Source: Apteryx mantelli (lineage: Eukaryota > Chordata > Aves > Apterygiformes > Apterygidae). Taken from it: a DNA stretch of 64,000 bases. Positions 11,451-24,000 of this stretch are shown here, piece by piece. Made by a program: the position numbers and the translations under genes. The first letter of the stretch is position 1; the number at the start of each line of letters is the position of its first letter. The stretch covers positions 575,501-639,500 of the forward strand of contig NC_089981.1 in the NCBI RefSeq assembly GCF_036417845.1, in the 5' to 3' direction. The notes under the pieces were generated by a model. The model was not told where the DNA came from. It worked only from the letters and a program-made list of their open reading frames with translations, and did no database searches.

Positions 11451-13110
11451 TCCAAAGTATCAGAGACAAGTCAGTCACTGAAGGTGCCCATCTTCCTCTG
11501 TGTCAAGGAAGTCTACACAGCTGTGTGGAAAATGCTGGACTTTTGGACAGCTAAATGAAGTGAGATGAATCCCACCACACCATCTGTGAATTTCTTTACT
11601 GAATCCTGTGCCAAAAATGCCCGAATCCATCTCCTTCCAGAACACAGATGTCATCTCCTCAATAGGCAAGGAGTTTTCCTGTTTTCTGAGCTTCTTGTTT
11701 TTATTAGGGAGTTTTATGTGTTTAGTTAACATGGCTCTATATCTGTACAGAGCCAAGTGATTGATTTTCATTTTAGCTTGTGTGGTGACACGCTGCTCTG
11801 GGCTGGGCTGGGGGAAAAACCAAAGGGCTGATAAACTTCCATCACCACCTGAAGTCCCAAAGGCCACAGTGTCACTGGTTTCTGGGGTCCCTAGTTAATC
11901 ATTTCAAGCTGACTTCAGTCTGCCCAGCTGACAGATTTTCTGCCCCTATCCCTTCTTGCCAGCTGCATTTTCCCAACCTTTCCCTTGTGTTCATGTTCAA
12001 GTTAGTGCAGCCTGGTGGGAAGTCACACCAAGAAGGAAATTCAGCTCAAAAGTAATGGTTAGTTCACGGGCAAATCAGAGCCAGCATACCACCCAGCACT
12101 GTAATAGCTAGGGCTAACACACGGAGCGGGGAGGAACTCAGCTAGAGACTGAGGAGCACAGAAAGCACATTTCCCCATTTATACCTGGTGAGTGCCTGTG
12201 TTAGGCTACAGGAATTCATTGCTCATGGCATCAGATAGGTCTTCTCCGTAAAAAGTCCATTATTTTCCTTCCTTCTTCCCATACCCTCTTTCACCTTGAA
12301 AATCCAGTCTTTATAGAGTTTGGGGGCAGAGCTGTGCTTTCGGGTTTGTTTTGTTTTAACCATACTCCTCTTGGGTTTTTTTGAATGAGGAAGAGACACA
12401 CCAGAACTGGATACAGACCTCAGGTCACAGTTGCGAAATAGCATTTGCTCAGGCTAACCATCCGGACAGCCCAGAGAAAAGTGGGAGGGACGGCAAGGGG
12501 CAGGCAGTTCCAGTCAAAAATCTTTCATACAGACAGCCCACGTAATGGGCGGATGAAATTCAATTTACAGTGTTGTTACCAGAAGCAATGCACTTTGGGG
12601 AAAGCTTTGCAGGGACGATTGCAAACACATGCCTGCTTGCCTGTTAACAAAGCTGAATGTGAGGTCTACACATATTCTTCGCACATGTCTGCACCCACTG
12701 GAGATGCACACACAAAGCTTTGCCCAGGAATTATTCTGCACTGTTGTGCCAAAAATCTCTCATCCACCAGTTAAACAAACTCACCAAAACACACCAGAAG
12801 GAGCCATAAGCCTCCGTGGCTCTGTTTCAACAGAGCACAGGCTAGAGCAAGGTCACTTTTGAAAGAGGGAAAACTCAGACCTGTTGGGTTAGACAGATTC
12901 AAAGCAAAGGTTTCAGCGGCTATTTTGCCACCCTCTCCAGTGTTCTTCAAGGCAGGAGTCTCCATGCTGCTCAGCAAGTTTTGTTGTGTTGCAGCTAACT
13001 CCACAGAGTTGCATCCAGACCTGTACCAAAGTCATCTTCCTCGTTGTGCCCTGTCTCACGGGACACCTCCATCCCTAGAGTATCTCCTCTCAGGGTGATG
13101 CTGTAGAGAT

Positions 13111-14106
13111 TTAAACAGTTGTCTCCACCGTGTTTTCTCTAGGAGTTTCACCTCTATTTTGGGGCCCTGCTACATCTTCAAAAGCCCTCTGGAAAGCAAC
13201 TCTAACAGAGGCTGTGAACTTCCTCTTTGTACAGCTCCCAACCAGGAAGTAAATAACAGGGTTGATACTGCTGTTCACACAGGCAAAAGAGAAGGAGGTA
13301 TCAAAGACAAAAACAGAAAAATCAAACAGTCTCAGCAAGATCCAGTAACCAAAGTCAGCAGTGAAGAAGGGGAAGAAGAAGACAAGGAGCAGAATGATAA
13401 TATGGAGTTTACCTGGAGAATATTGCCGTGAACAAAAGCAGACCTGGGCAAATAGGATTAAACCAGAAAGAATCAAGAGAAGCACAGATAAGATGTAGCT
13501 CAGGATGAAGACTATGAGCACCGTAGGTGAGAAATGCAGCGTTACAGTCAGCAGGAAGGAGAGGGCCCAGAGCAGGGCACACACAAAGGCTGGCAAATGC
13601 TGGGGGCGGTGGCAGTGCCAGTGGGCTGGGACAAGAATGGAAAAAGACATCGCGGCACTGAAGGCTGTCAGGAGGTAGAGACTGGTGGTGAAAGCAAAGA
13701 GGATCGTGAAGTTCAATAGAGTTGTCACATCCCGGGAGCCCAGTCTGCAACAAAAGCTCTCCGGGCCATAAAATATCACAAGGGCGACAGCCACGAAGAG
13801 AAGGAAGGCGAAGTTGGCAGCAGCCAGGCTCAGGATGTAGACAGCGAAGGGGTTCCTGCGGATGTGGGAGCCGAGGAGCCAGAGGACAGTCCCATTCCCC
13901 ACCAGCCCACACAGGCAGATGATCAGCGTGACAGGGACTTCATTCAAATGAGTGACTTCGCAGTTAGTCCGGTTGTAGTCATCATCCTTATATGAGCCAG
14001 TCTCCATCAGCAGCCCCTCGTGCCAAGTCCTGTTATATGCCATCCCACTGTATTGACTCCAGCAGGCAGGGCTAGCTCTTCCCACAGCAGGGAACACTGT
14101 GTTCAT
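13111..14106 (-). CDS. MRGPR-family GPCR lacking TM2 Asp and ERC motif
   Basis: A single-exon class A G-protein-coupled receptor of the Mas-related (MRGPR) family, placed in the plasma membrane. Mammalian relatives sense small cationic and peptide ligands in sensory neurons and mast cells. The ligand here is unknown. The 331-residue frame has seven hydrophobic segments. TM1 carries IICLCGLVGNGTVLWLLG (residues 62-79), the first loop RRNPFAVYIL, and TM7 CVNSSINPVIYFLVGS, with a tail FEDVAGPQ..GET like that of the 17-kb receptor. NRT sequons lie at residues 25 and 45. Met1 follows an acceptor-like 'caatgcag', and Met22 (14043) is the alternative start. Oddly, the conserved TM2 Asp is Asn98, and VERC at the end of TM3 is replaced by AAMS (151-154). 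It is therefore intact in frame but may couple abnormally or be decaying. No close downstream polyadenylation signal was found. Confidence 0.88.
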   Translation of the reverse strand: MNTVFPAVGRASPACWSQYSGMAYNRTWHEGLLMETGSYKDDDYNRTNCEVTHLNEVPVTLIICLCGLVGNGTVLWLLGSHIRRNPFAVYILSLAAANFAFLLFVAVALVIFYGPESFCCRLGSRDVTTLLNFTILFAFTTSLYLLTAFSAAMSFSILVPAHWHCHRPQHLPAFVCALLWALSFLLTVTLHFSPTVLIVFILSYILSVLLLILSGLILFAQVCFCSRQYSPGKLHIIILLLVFFFPFFTADFGYWILLRLFDFSVFVFDTSFSFACVNSSINPVIYFLVGSCTKRKFTASVRVAFQRAFEDVAGPQNRGETPRENTVETTV

Positions 14107-16792
14107 TTTGAAACCTGCATTGCACCATCTTCTCCCCCTCGCACAGCTGGAGGGACAAGAAGATACAGAAACATGTTAATGACCGTGCTGTCCCCCACAC
14201 TAGGCTTTTCAGATTGCTGCAGCCATGCCCCAACTTCATGGAAAAGCCACATGGAGGAGCACAAAGAGCAGCGAGGGATGGAGAAGACATGACCTGGGGG
14301 AGATAGGTATGACATGTTTGGTACAAGAGTGCACACAGAGGTGAAGATAAGGCTAGGGAGATACTATCTTCCTGGCTTTTGACAGGAAAGGTCTGGAGGA
14401 GAGCAATAATAATAAGGGACTGTCCTTAGAGATGTAAAAGAGCGAGTGGTTTGGGAAGTAGATCCCATATGGATTCTTAGGTGTCTAATATTACAATTAA
14501 TATTATTAAACTGCTGGATTCCCCTCTGTGAGACACTCATTTCAGTATTCCCCTCCCACCTTTTTCCACAACATTCATAGGTCCTAATTTCCTAGAGGTC
14601 ACTCTTCCTCTATCAGATTTGCTGCAAATTGGCCAACAGGTTCAGAACCAATTACAGGAGGGCACAGATTAGGCTCAAAAAACACCACCCAGAAAAGTCT
14701 GACCTTTCCTCTCACATCCTGGGGAACTTTGGTGGAGCAGATTTGCTTCAGAATCTCATCGCCTTGTGCTGATCAGCCACCATCCCCATGACAGGATCTT
14801 CACATGGTGATTTTTGGAATTATCACTTGTAAAATGGGCACAGAGAAGAGAAGCTTGCCTCGGTGAGCTCATGCAGCATCCAGCAGAAGATCTCTCTCAG
14901 GTCCTTTCACAAACAGCTTTTCTCAGTGTTAGCCAAGCAGATTAGGTTGTCAGCAATTCTTGCAAACAGAGAACTATTTCATAGCATGTGAAAGTATCAG
15001 GGTTTCATTATAAAATCTGTTCTTGATCTCGTACAGGAAATGACTAACAAAAGAGACTCTCAGAAGCTAGACCTATGGGAAAAGCAGATAGCCTCTGTGT
15101 CATGTTCCTCTTTCATTTCATTTTAAAGCAATCCCAAACCCAAATTTTTCATATCTTCCCCATAGCTGTTTTTTCTCCTATCTTTCCAGAGAGCATGTCT
15201 TTAGGACTCTGAACTACAAGCCTGTCACCCCTGTAAAATTTATATTTCTGATTCAGTTCTAGGTTTGTCACTTGTATACCCCCCCCCAATCACAGTGATG
15301 CCTTGATCTTCAAATACATAGTTTCCACCAGTGTGATACTATGTGCATCAGAGAGCCAAGATCTGTGTATGGACCAGAGCAGAGGCAGACAGTAGAGAGA
15401 TTACCTAGAATTTCAGGAAAAACTTTCATTTCCTCAAGGGAGGTGAATTAATGAAGCTCACCTGGCTTTAGACATCTAAAAGTTAGAGGGTCTCATCTGA
15501 GTTGTCTTCTACGCTCCCTTTATAGTCAGCAATGAAAAAACAACACCTGCAAGCTGTGAATCATGCCATCTTAGGAAAAGTTGTGTCAACTGGTGGAACG
15601 GATTGATTTTCAATGATACCTCTCTTTTCCCTTGGCAGTAGAGGAAACCTACAATGGTTTCCTAAGACGGGGCCATGTGATTTTTTAGAGGGCTGAAGTT
15701 AGATGAGAGGAGCCCTACCTAGACAGGCTGCAGTGAAAGTGAAACACAAACTAATCCTGTTGTGCTTGGGAGCAAAGGATGTTACTGGTGGGAAATGGTG
15801 TGTTTGGAGACTCCTGGGCTGAGCCAGCATCCTTCCTCCCTGGATGATGGTGTTTTTGTCTCCTTAACTGCAGAATCTCACACCCCTTCCCCAAGCAGAT
15901 CCTTTCAATTGCAAACAGGAGGTCATGATAAGAAAAGCTTCAAGGTACACCGGCATAAAGCTGTGCAACATAATACTCACTCCCCTATCTACCCATGCAG
16001 TCTGTGAAGGAGCAGAATTATTCACAGTTTCCTAGCTTCTGCTTTCACGGGCAACATCTTGAGCATGGTCACAAAAAATTTTGGTTTCCAACAGAAGGCT
16101 TACAGACCTCAGTTATTTATTTGCTCCCTGGGGTTCTTCACCAGGTACACAGCATAACACTTTCAAATGGCCAACAGCATCCTAGATGTCCATACCTCTG
16201 TCCAACCTGCCACAGTACTAATCACAGGAAGCACTTGTCTCTTTGCTTGTCTTTGCTCCCCAGTTCAAAACCCCCCTTGGAAGGTAAAGATCTGATTGCT
16301 GACTAATGCTGTCAGCAACATCAGCCAGGCTGGGCTGGATTTCCTCTGTAAGACTGTGGTGCAGGAGGACACCAAACCGGAGGGAGATGAAAATGTCATT
16401 TCTGTCCCTCTCTATCGTCTCCTCTGGTCCAGGGGCTTTTGAGGATTATGATAATGTATGCTCATGACTTTAATATCAGCCCAAGGTCCCAGAATACAGT
16501 AGAAGGGCAGGAACAGTTGGGACAACTCTGCTCAGGGAAGGAGACATGTTACAGACCTGGACCCAGGATTGTGGTCATGAAAGGCTGTTCATTCCTGTTA
16601 ACACCGGGAAACAGGAAAACAAATGACACATAACTTTCCAACCCACATAATTTCAGCAGTACAAACTAGTGGGCAGTGTAAGGACACTCTCATAAATTTC
16701 TGACAGTTGTAATTTTGAGAACAAGCAAGGACACCCCATGGGGTCAGTGAGGGTAGAAATTGCAACCAACTTTAAATTACATAGAAGACAAT
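14107..16792. other. Intergenic stretch between two receptor genes
   Basis: No further gene is recognised. The 5' noncoding exon and promoter of the 13-kb receptor probably lie here, upstream on the minus strand, but cannot be placed by eye. A third diverged copy of the unnamed repeat lies near 15.4-15.6 kb, and a short C-run near 15.28 kb. Confidence 0.5.
15400..15600. repeat. Unnamed interspersed repeat, copy C
   Basis: The block 'tttagacatctaaaagttagagggtctcatctgag' and a following 'gtgaatcatgccat' match copies A and B in the same order, with strong divergence. The family is not identified. Confidence 0.3.
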
Positions 16793-16798
16793 TTTATT
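16793..16798 (-). terminator. Polyadenylation signal AATAAA for 17-kb receptor
   Basis: TTTATT on the + strand reads AATAAA on the minus strand. It lies about 230 bases beyond the receptor stop codon, a usual distance for this short-UTR family. Confidence 0.6.
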
Positions 16799-17025
16799 AA
16801 AATAATTTTAAAAGAATTTTGAGGTTGGAACCAGTCCTGCTCCTTTTGAAATCTCATCGAATCCAGCTGTGTCCCATGAGACATAGTCTGCTATCTACCA
16901 CCATTCCTGTTCATCCAGCCAGGGGGAGGGCTCAGCTCCCATGGATGCTGGTAAGGGATGTGGTGACTGGGCTGCCCCTCTCCAAATGCCAGTCTGCAGC
17001 CTAGCTGCGTGGATGCTGTAGGGGT

Positions 17026-17988
17026 TTAAGCAGCAATTCCCTCTGCAAGGGTTTCTCCCACCATTTGGGGATCTGCCTTATCTTCAAAGACCTTCTCAAG
17101 AGCAACTTTGACAGATCCACTGAACCTGGACTTTCTGTAGCTCCCAACTAGGACATAAATAACTGGATTGCTGCTGCTGTTGATGGATGCCAGCAACAGG
17201 CAGCTCTCCCAGACAAACTTAACATAGACAAAGAAGTTGAGGAAGATCTGGGCACTGAGTGGGATGGCAAAGAGAAGGAAGAAGAAAACAGCAAGGAAGA
17301 CGACTGTGTACAGCCTGCCCGAGTGATGTTGCCGTGAGCTACGCCTAAGCTTGATGAGCAGGATCACATTGGAAAGAACCATAAAGGGAGTGAAAAGGAA
17401 AAAATTGAGAAAGCACAAGGTTGCAAGAACCACCCAGCAGGATTTGCAGTGATCCAAATCACACACAAAGTACACAAGCCCAGACAGCACGCAGGCAAGG
17501 GCCCAGAGCAGGCCACACACGACTGCTGACAAGAGCTTTGGGCGGTGACATCTGCACCAAAAGGGCCAGAGGACACCCAGACACCTCTCCACGCTGATGG
17601 CTGTGAGGAGATACAGGCTAGCGCTGTACGTGAGCAGAACCATGGAGTGAAATGGCAGGAGCACATGCACAAGCTCTGGCTGAAAACAGCTGAGCATGGG
17701 GACATGATATATTATGAGGAAAACAGATGTACAGAGGAGAAAAAAGGCATCTGCAACAGCCAGGTTCAGGAAGTAGACGGTGAAAGGGTTCCTCTTGATG
17801 CAGAAACCAAGGAGCCAGAGGATGGCCCCATTCCCAAACAGCCCACACAGGCAGATAAGCAATGTAATGCTATCAATGACAATTTCAGGGATGTGGTCTG
17901 CAAAGCCTCCAGTCCTGTTGTGTCCATCCCCACAGACCAGGTTGCTCTCCACAGGAGATGGGGACACTGTAGTCAAATCAAGCACCAT
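17026..17988 (-). CDS. MRGPR-family GPCR, intact
   Basis: Mas-related class A receptor of the plasma membrane, 320 residues from the chosen start. The frame stays open upstream to 18099, but the ATG at 17988 has a good context (aacATGG). It lies 45 bases inside an exon that begins after a strong acceptor (ttttcccag, 18033-18035 on the complement), the family's usual layout of a noncoding exon plus one coding exon. Motifs in order are a SITLLICLCGLFGNGAILWLLG TM1, loop IKRNPFTVYFLNLAVADAFF with the TM2 Asp, LTAISVERC at the TM3 end, RCHRPKLLSAVVCGLLWAL into TM4, LSNVILLIK in TM5, and ASINSSSNPVIYVLVGS in TM7. The tail is FEDKADPQMVGET. An NRT sequon lies in the N-terminus. All activation motifs of the family are present, so it should be functional. 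The exact orthology among mammalian MRGPR subtypes is not resolvable here. Confidence 0.92.
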   Translation of the reverse strand: MVLDLTTVSPSPVESNLVCGDGHNRTGGFADHIPEIVIDSITLLICLCGLFGNGAILWLLGFCIKRNPFTVYFLNLAVADAFFLLCTSVFLIIYHVPMLSCFQPELVHVLLPFHSMVLLTYSASLYLLTAISVERCLGVLWPFWCRCHRPKLLSAVVCGLLWALACVLSGLVYFVCDLDHCKSCWVVLATLCFLNFFLFTPFMVLSNVILLIKLRRSSRQHHSGRLYTVVFLAVFFFLLFAIPLSAQIFLNFFVYVKFVWESCLLLASINSSSNPVIYVLVGSYRKSRFSGSVKVALEKVFEDKADPQMVGETLAEGIAA

Positions 17989-18035
17989 GTTGCTGGAATG
18001 TCGGTCTATCTTCCTTGCCCTCTTGTACTCACCTG

Positions 18036-21000
18036 GGAAAAGGGAGGAGATGAAGGGAAAATTAGTGACACTGTCCCAGTACTGTGCTCCTCTGGTCATT
18101 CAGTCTTTCCCCAGCTTCATGGGCTACAACATCTGCAACCCAAAGAACATAAGTACAAACTGAGTAGAGAAGCCACGTCTAGGGTGGGTGCAAAAACAAA
18201 AAGAAAAGAGATCAAGGGAAATAGAGATAGGAGGGAAAAGCTTGGGTCTAAGAATAAATAAGACAAAGAGCTGAAAGAGGAGTATGGAAGGGGAAACAAG
18301 GCATGCAGGAGCCGTTTGCCCCTTAAGGACTGAAAAGGGTTGAGGAGGTATTTGAGGAGAAGGGAAAGACAGAGAAAGGGAAGAGCCAAGTGCTTTAATG
18401 GCAGGAAAGAATGCAAGCCCTCGCCTCCCTCTCACCAGGTACGTGGGGGATCCAAGCGAGGGCAGATTCCTTGCACAATCTTGATGGCCCAGATCTGCAA
18501 ACTCCAGTTGTCTCTGTCAGACTTGCACATGAACTTTTAAAAGACTGCCATGCAAAAACCCTCCCAGATGTCATCTGGCCACCAGGAACAAGGTAACTGC
18601 ATGGTAAGGTTCCTCCAACGGTCCTTGCACTGGGTCTGACACCTTGTCCCTTCCTCAGCTCTAACCTAAATGGGACCAGGGACCACAGCCCCTGTGTTTC
18701 TCACAGGAGTGGGTGGCAGCATCTGGATATCCGGACACGTCAGGGCTTGGTCATCACTTCTGAGAGCAGCGGAAGCAGCTTGCCAAAGAATCACCCTCAC
18801 AAGACAGACATTGCAAACGAACCTGCTCATTGCTTCAAACACTTCCTGTTTCGTGCGTTGTTTGCAAACTGGCCATTATGTTTAGCATGAAATTTTCATC
18901 TTCTTGTTCGCTTGTTTTCTTCTGTGCCCAACTGCAATGTCCCTGAGATGTGTTTTGGTTCCTGTCTGTGTGCATATCTACTCATCACTGTTATGCAAAA
19001 ACCTAGTGGACCTCATATCCCACTGAGAACCCCAGGGAAATTAAATTAATCACAACCCGCTGCTCGCTGACTGTCACTCCCCCACTTGCAAGAACTGAAT
19101 AGTCAGGCTTAACAATCCAATATTTTGTGAAGGGTGGGGAGGAGGAATATATAATGTGCCACACCCAGCGATCCACCCTTCAAAGTACAACACAGCCTTG
19201 TAAGGTCTCCTTCTCTGATCTCCAGACAAGGTGGCTGCCACAGCAGGTAGCTAGCTGCTTCCATACATCTCATCCATGCTTTGAGGTTGCAGAGACACAG
19301 CGTGAGTCATCAAAGGGGATTATTGCTCATGACTTTAAAAGCCTGGTTTCTGTGGGGCAGAAGCCTCCTCTTGTCAACGGTGCCAGCTCTTTGCCCTACT
19401 TTAAATAGCTAATTCAGTACCAAGGAGATCTGCCCTGTTTCATGCTTTCTACTCTGCAATGTATTTAAACAAATAGGTCAGGAGAAATATAGAAGAAATC
19501 ACTGTAGAAATCCAAGGGGAGGCAAATGCAGCCCAGGAGGAAGGAAAAGGGAGGAACCATTGGCTAGAGCTTGGAGAAGAGAAAGGAAGAACAGCCACAT
19601 CCGTGGCAAGGAAGGGGGCTTTTCCTAAGCATTCAAGGGAGCCAGGATGGAGTGGCCCGGCAGTAAATCTTGATGTCTCTGTATCAGCAATGCCAGTCAC
19701 ACTGGGAGAACATCACATCAAAACGCCCCGGGCTACAATCTTCCATACCTGCTATAAGCATTTTTGTGTTGGCATGTCCCTGTTTCTCCACAGGCAGTAG
19801 GAAAGCATGGGAAGCAGAGTTGTACTGAATGCTGATGTGATGTTGTCTGCTTCAAATGCAGCTTTTCTGTGACTTTAACAAAATGGGAGGTAAAGTATTC
19901 ATGACATTAGTTACCATTGTCATGATTTGACGTGATACCTGGACCCCTCTGAATTCTTTAAAAAATAACTTTTGCTTAAACAATAACGAAACTAGAACAA
20001 AGGAGACTTTCAATACCATAATCTGGTTTGTTAGACTCCAGTTTTCATCCTACCAGCGATTCCAAAATTTGCAAGTTGTTCCAGCCACAGGCTGGTTTTG
20101 AGAGTTATTTTAGCTCTCCCCCTGGGTCACAAGCTTACAGCATCGCCAGGAAAGGGGCCACACTATGCCACTTCATTTTATTTTTAGAGGGAGGATGTGA
20201 GAGAAAATAAAATAAAAAGGGGATTAAGGAGGGAGTAGAAGAACTCATAAGCAGGGCAGTGAGAGCAAGGCCAAGTCTAACAGGCTTGGGATTTTGCGGA
20301 GATTGGTGTGGGGATAATTCCTCCTGACCCCTCTTTCTTAGCACGGTGGCACTGGAAAAGCATAACCTTGGGGTGTAAGGAGGCTGTGCTGGGCAGCAGT
20401 TTCCCAGAACGTGCCACTTTGCCCAGTTGACACAGCTTTTCTCTTTCAGGCCGGTCATTTCCCGCTTGTGATATATCCAGACTTGGGCTGGGCAAGGGAA
20501 AAGGCCACAGCATTGAACATCAGTGGCAGAGCCGTGCTGGGCTCCTAACTCCAGCTCCTTGGAAAAGTGCCTCCACCAGGTACGGTGCATGCTGATTTCC
20601 CAGCCTATTTCCCCCTTTGTTCATCTCACCAAAATTTTAGCATTGACCTTGCATGTGCCTGGGAAAACTTTCCGTTTGCGCCATTTCATTCTTCCTGTTT
20701 CACAGCCCTTAAGCCTTCCTCTAAAAAATTCTGTGCAGCTGGCTGTATGGGATTCTTCTTCCTCTGAATTACTGAATTACTGAATGCCCAGACCCTTGGG
20801 AAAGGAACAAAAGAAAAGTTTGGATCCGTTCATTACTATAGCCCTACCCACATGCATCTCCATTTATTGTAATTATTTGGCTAAGTTCCTAAATTATTTC
20901 TAAATAATGTTTAAAATTGTTACTTGATGAAGGCTGTCAGATCCATCCTGCTGGACAGTCACACACAAGGTCATGTGCGTGTTATGTGTGTTAGGCTGGA

Positions 21001-24000
21001 GGGGCATAATCCCTGAATGTAATTCCTTACGTGTGAGTTCTAGACACCCAAAAATAGCTAGAGTAAACAACAATGACTATTTGAATTAGCACCCATCTCT
21101 GAACTTCACCTGGTGGCAGCCACTTCAGGATCAAAATCTTTGATTCTTCGTAAAACTGGTAGTGGATATACGTTTAATTGGGCTTGCGTCTTTATCAGTC
21201 TCTACTAAATGAGAATCTTTTCATTTTGTTCCTTTGTAATAAAGTCACAATGGAAGGTGTGTGCAAAAAAAAAAAAAAAAAAGGAGTTTTTTTTTCCTGA
21301 CTGATAGGAAATGCATAGCAACAAAGAAGTCACTTTTTCTGTGGAAGCATCCCTCTCAGCCAGCTTCCCTGGAAAATCACAGAAAGCAGTGAGCGTACTG
21401 CTGAGCTGGGGGTGTAGGGACTCGGAGACAGTAAAACTCCTCTTCAAGTGGCAACAGCCACACTGGGGGTGAAGTGTAATAATTTCCCAGTGTGCTGTTG
21501 TCCCTAAAGGCATCTTTTGGCATCAATTTAAATGTTTAACTTGAGTTTCTTCCATTTACTGGAAAAATGGCGAGAAAACGACAACATCAAGAAAACCTTT
21601 TGAAGAAAGTTTTCCTCACTCCTAAGTCATGTGATGCTCTAGAAATAATCTCTATGGCAAATCCACTAGTTAGTTATAAACATTTGTGTTTTGTCTGGTC
21701 ATTGTCACAGCTATTTATTTATCTTATTTTGGGTTTTACTGAACAACATAGGCTATCACCCCACAAGCATCTCTTCTATGAGTCATCCTTTCTTTCCCAA
21801 GACCAGTGCACAAATGATTTAATCAGCTTATCCCTGTAAGATGCCATGGATTTACTTTCTAGCCTGTTTGTTTCTATATAACATCGTGATAACTTTCCTC
21901 ATTTCTTCCAACATGCCTTTTCCTGATCACTCTGTTAGTTTTTTCTCTAACCACACAACTGAGAGGCTGATAGCAAATCCACAAAAGAAAAAAAACGTGT
22001 TGGAATCAGTCTTTTACCATCTCTGCAATATCCAGAGCCAGCTGGACAAAATTCCAAACCACAGCAACATATGTATGAACTGAATTTAATTAATTGAAAT
22101 TCCTCTGACTGAAACTCACACTGAACCACTGGGAAGGATTTCAGCAAAAACATACACACCGCAGTCTTCATCTCATTCGATTTATTTAACAGCAGAAACA
22201 TCTTATTATGACCTACCTAGAAATCAAAGAGAACTCATAAAATTATACGAAATTATAACAAACTTAGAAACAATTCTAACAGAGTTGTAACAAAAGTATA
22301 TAATTTATAACAAAGGGCAATCCTTTCACCCAGGATTGTTTAAATAGCCTAAGAAAAAGTTAAGCGTCTTACTATTGAGCTTCCAAATGTCTAATTGAAT
22401 AACCAAGCTGTCAAAGCTTGTAACCATTACCATTTCCAAATCTCTAGCTGTACTTGCCTCAAATGTTCTTTCAATTACAAGTCCTTTGGGCTCACTAACT
22501 CCAAATTCCCCCTTTGTACGTTCCCAGCATCTGCTCTGGCAGTGGCTGAAAAACAAAGGATGTCCCAGTAAGACATTCCACGCCTCCAGAGAAATGTCCC
22601 TGGGCTGTCTGGGAATTGTCACCCTGTTATAGGGTCTCAGTGGTTAAAGACAACAAATTAAATGGGAATATGCATTGCTAGCTCCAAACCACCACTACTG
22701 CAAGGTTTACCCTTCAGTCCCTACAAAGATCAATCCAAAGTAGCTTTTTTAATTCTAAAGCAATGTTACTATCAGCCAGAAATGTCCTCCTGCATGACTC
22801 ACAGGCTGTGTTAAAAGTAATGCAGCTGCATTGCAGCTCTATCTCCCCGTAGCTCCAAAAGCTTCTGGTAAATCAGATTTCCATGGGCCAGAGGGAAAAC
22901 ATCACACTATAGTTTTTTAATTCATCTTTTAATTCTCCCAGTGAGTGTGAATCAGCACTGATCTACAGATTGGTACTTCCCAGCTTCTGCAATTAAAGAG
23001 AATTGCCGCATGAATTTCAGCTGCTGTTGTTGTCTTTCCAGTAACTCAAATTTTTGCAGGCAGAAGAGCTATGCTTCTCTCTAATTCAGTAAGACCCATC
23101 CCAGAGTCTGTATCCATAAACTGCACAGCAGCATCTCAACATCTCTAACTTCCCAGGCATTTTTCTCACTGAAACTTGTCCAAATACATTTTTGCTTTTA
23201 TTTGGGGTTTCCCCAGGGTAAGAATCGTGCAGGTGCAACCGGAGCAAGTTAATGTAAACCTCTGCCCTGAGAAACCCCTAGCACTGTGCAGCGACTCCGT
23301 TGAAGCAGCTGGGGAGCGGTGAACTGTGCTATAACTAAGGGGCTGAGCAAATCCTAGTGTTTTCCAATGGTTTTGCCTGCTTCTCTGAGCACTATTTTGA
23401 TCACCTGATCTATTTGCTTTGCAGGGAATATGTTCTTTTCTTTGCTGTACTCCAAACACGAACTTCGCTCCTGATGCTCCCAGCTGTGATGTCTGGACAG
23501 GCAGGCAGTCTGCTGCCCTTGGCTTCCACAAGGGAAACCAAGAGCAGCGACCTAAGGAGACCTAAGGAGAAAGAGGTGTGTGAGGACCAACCTCAATAGA
23601 AAGGGAGGAGAGGGAAGGATGGAGAAAGAGAAGCAAAGAGGCCCGGTCTATCCTGGGTAGGGGGAACAATCAGGGAGAAGAACTGGGGAATGAGGGAGTG
23701 AGCAGGAGGGAGAGCAAGCCCTGTATCACTTATGAGAGGAGAGAATAGAAAGGGGTCCTTTCCTTCTCTCCTCACACGCCATGGGGGGGAAATGAGGGTT
23801 CAGAGGAACCAGACTGGAACAGACAATTTCTCAATGTCTCACAGATACCCAGGACTGTGGCTACCCATGGGAGGGTCTTCAGGACAATATCCACAAGGAA
23901 TAATTAGTGTTTTCTTGTTCAGATCACACCCCCATAACCCCATCCAGATGCTATCAGCAGAGGCATGGCTTTTCCCTTCAGTGGGTGGGCTAGCTGGCAG

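Larger units (their letters stand above)
9736..13110. other. Intergenic stretch with diverged repeats
   Basis: No gene is recognised. It holds two diverged copies of an unnamed interspersed repeat and a (GA)n tract, listed separately. Remaining open frames look like chance. Confidence 0.5.

Noticed and set aside
12223-12444. Peptide with TKQTRK resembling the histone H3 N-terminus
   Set aside because: Only a six-residue resemblance. No histone fold sequence follows.
17545-18261. 238-codon plus-strand frame opposite the 17-kb receptor
   Set aside because: It is the antisense shadow of the receptor exon, without start context or domain of its own.
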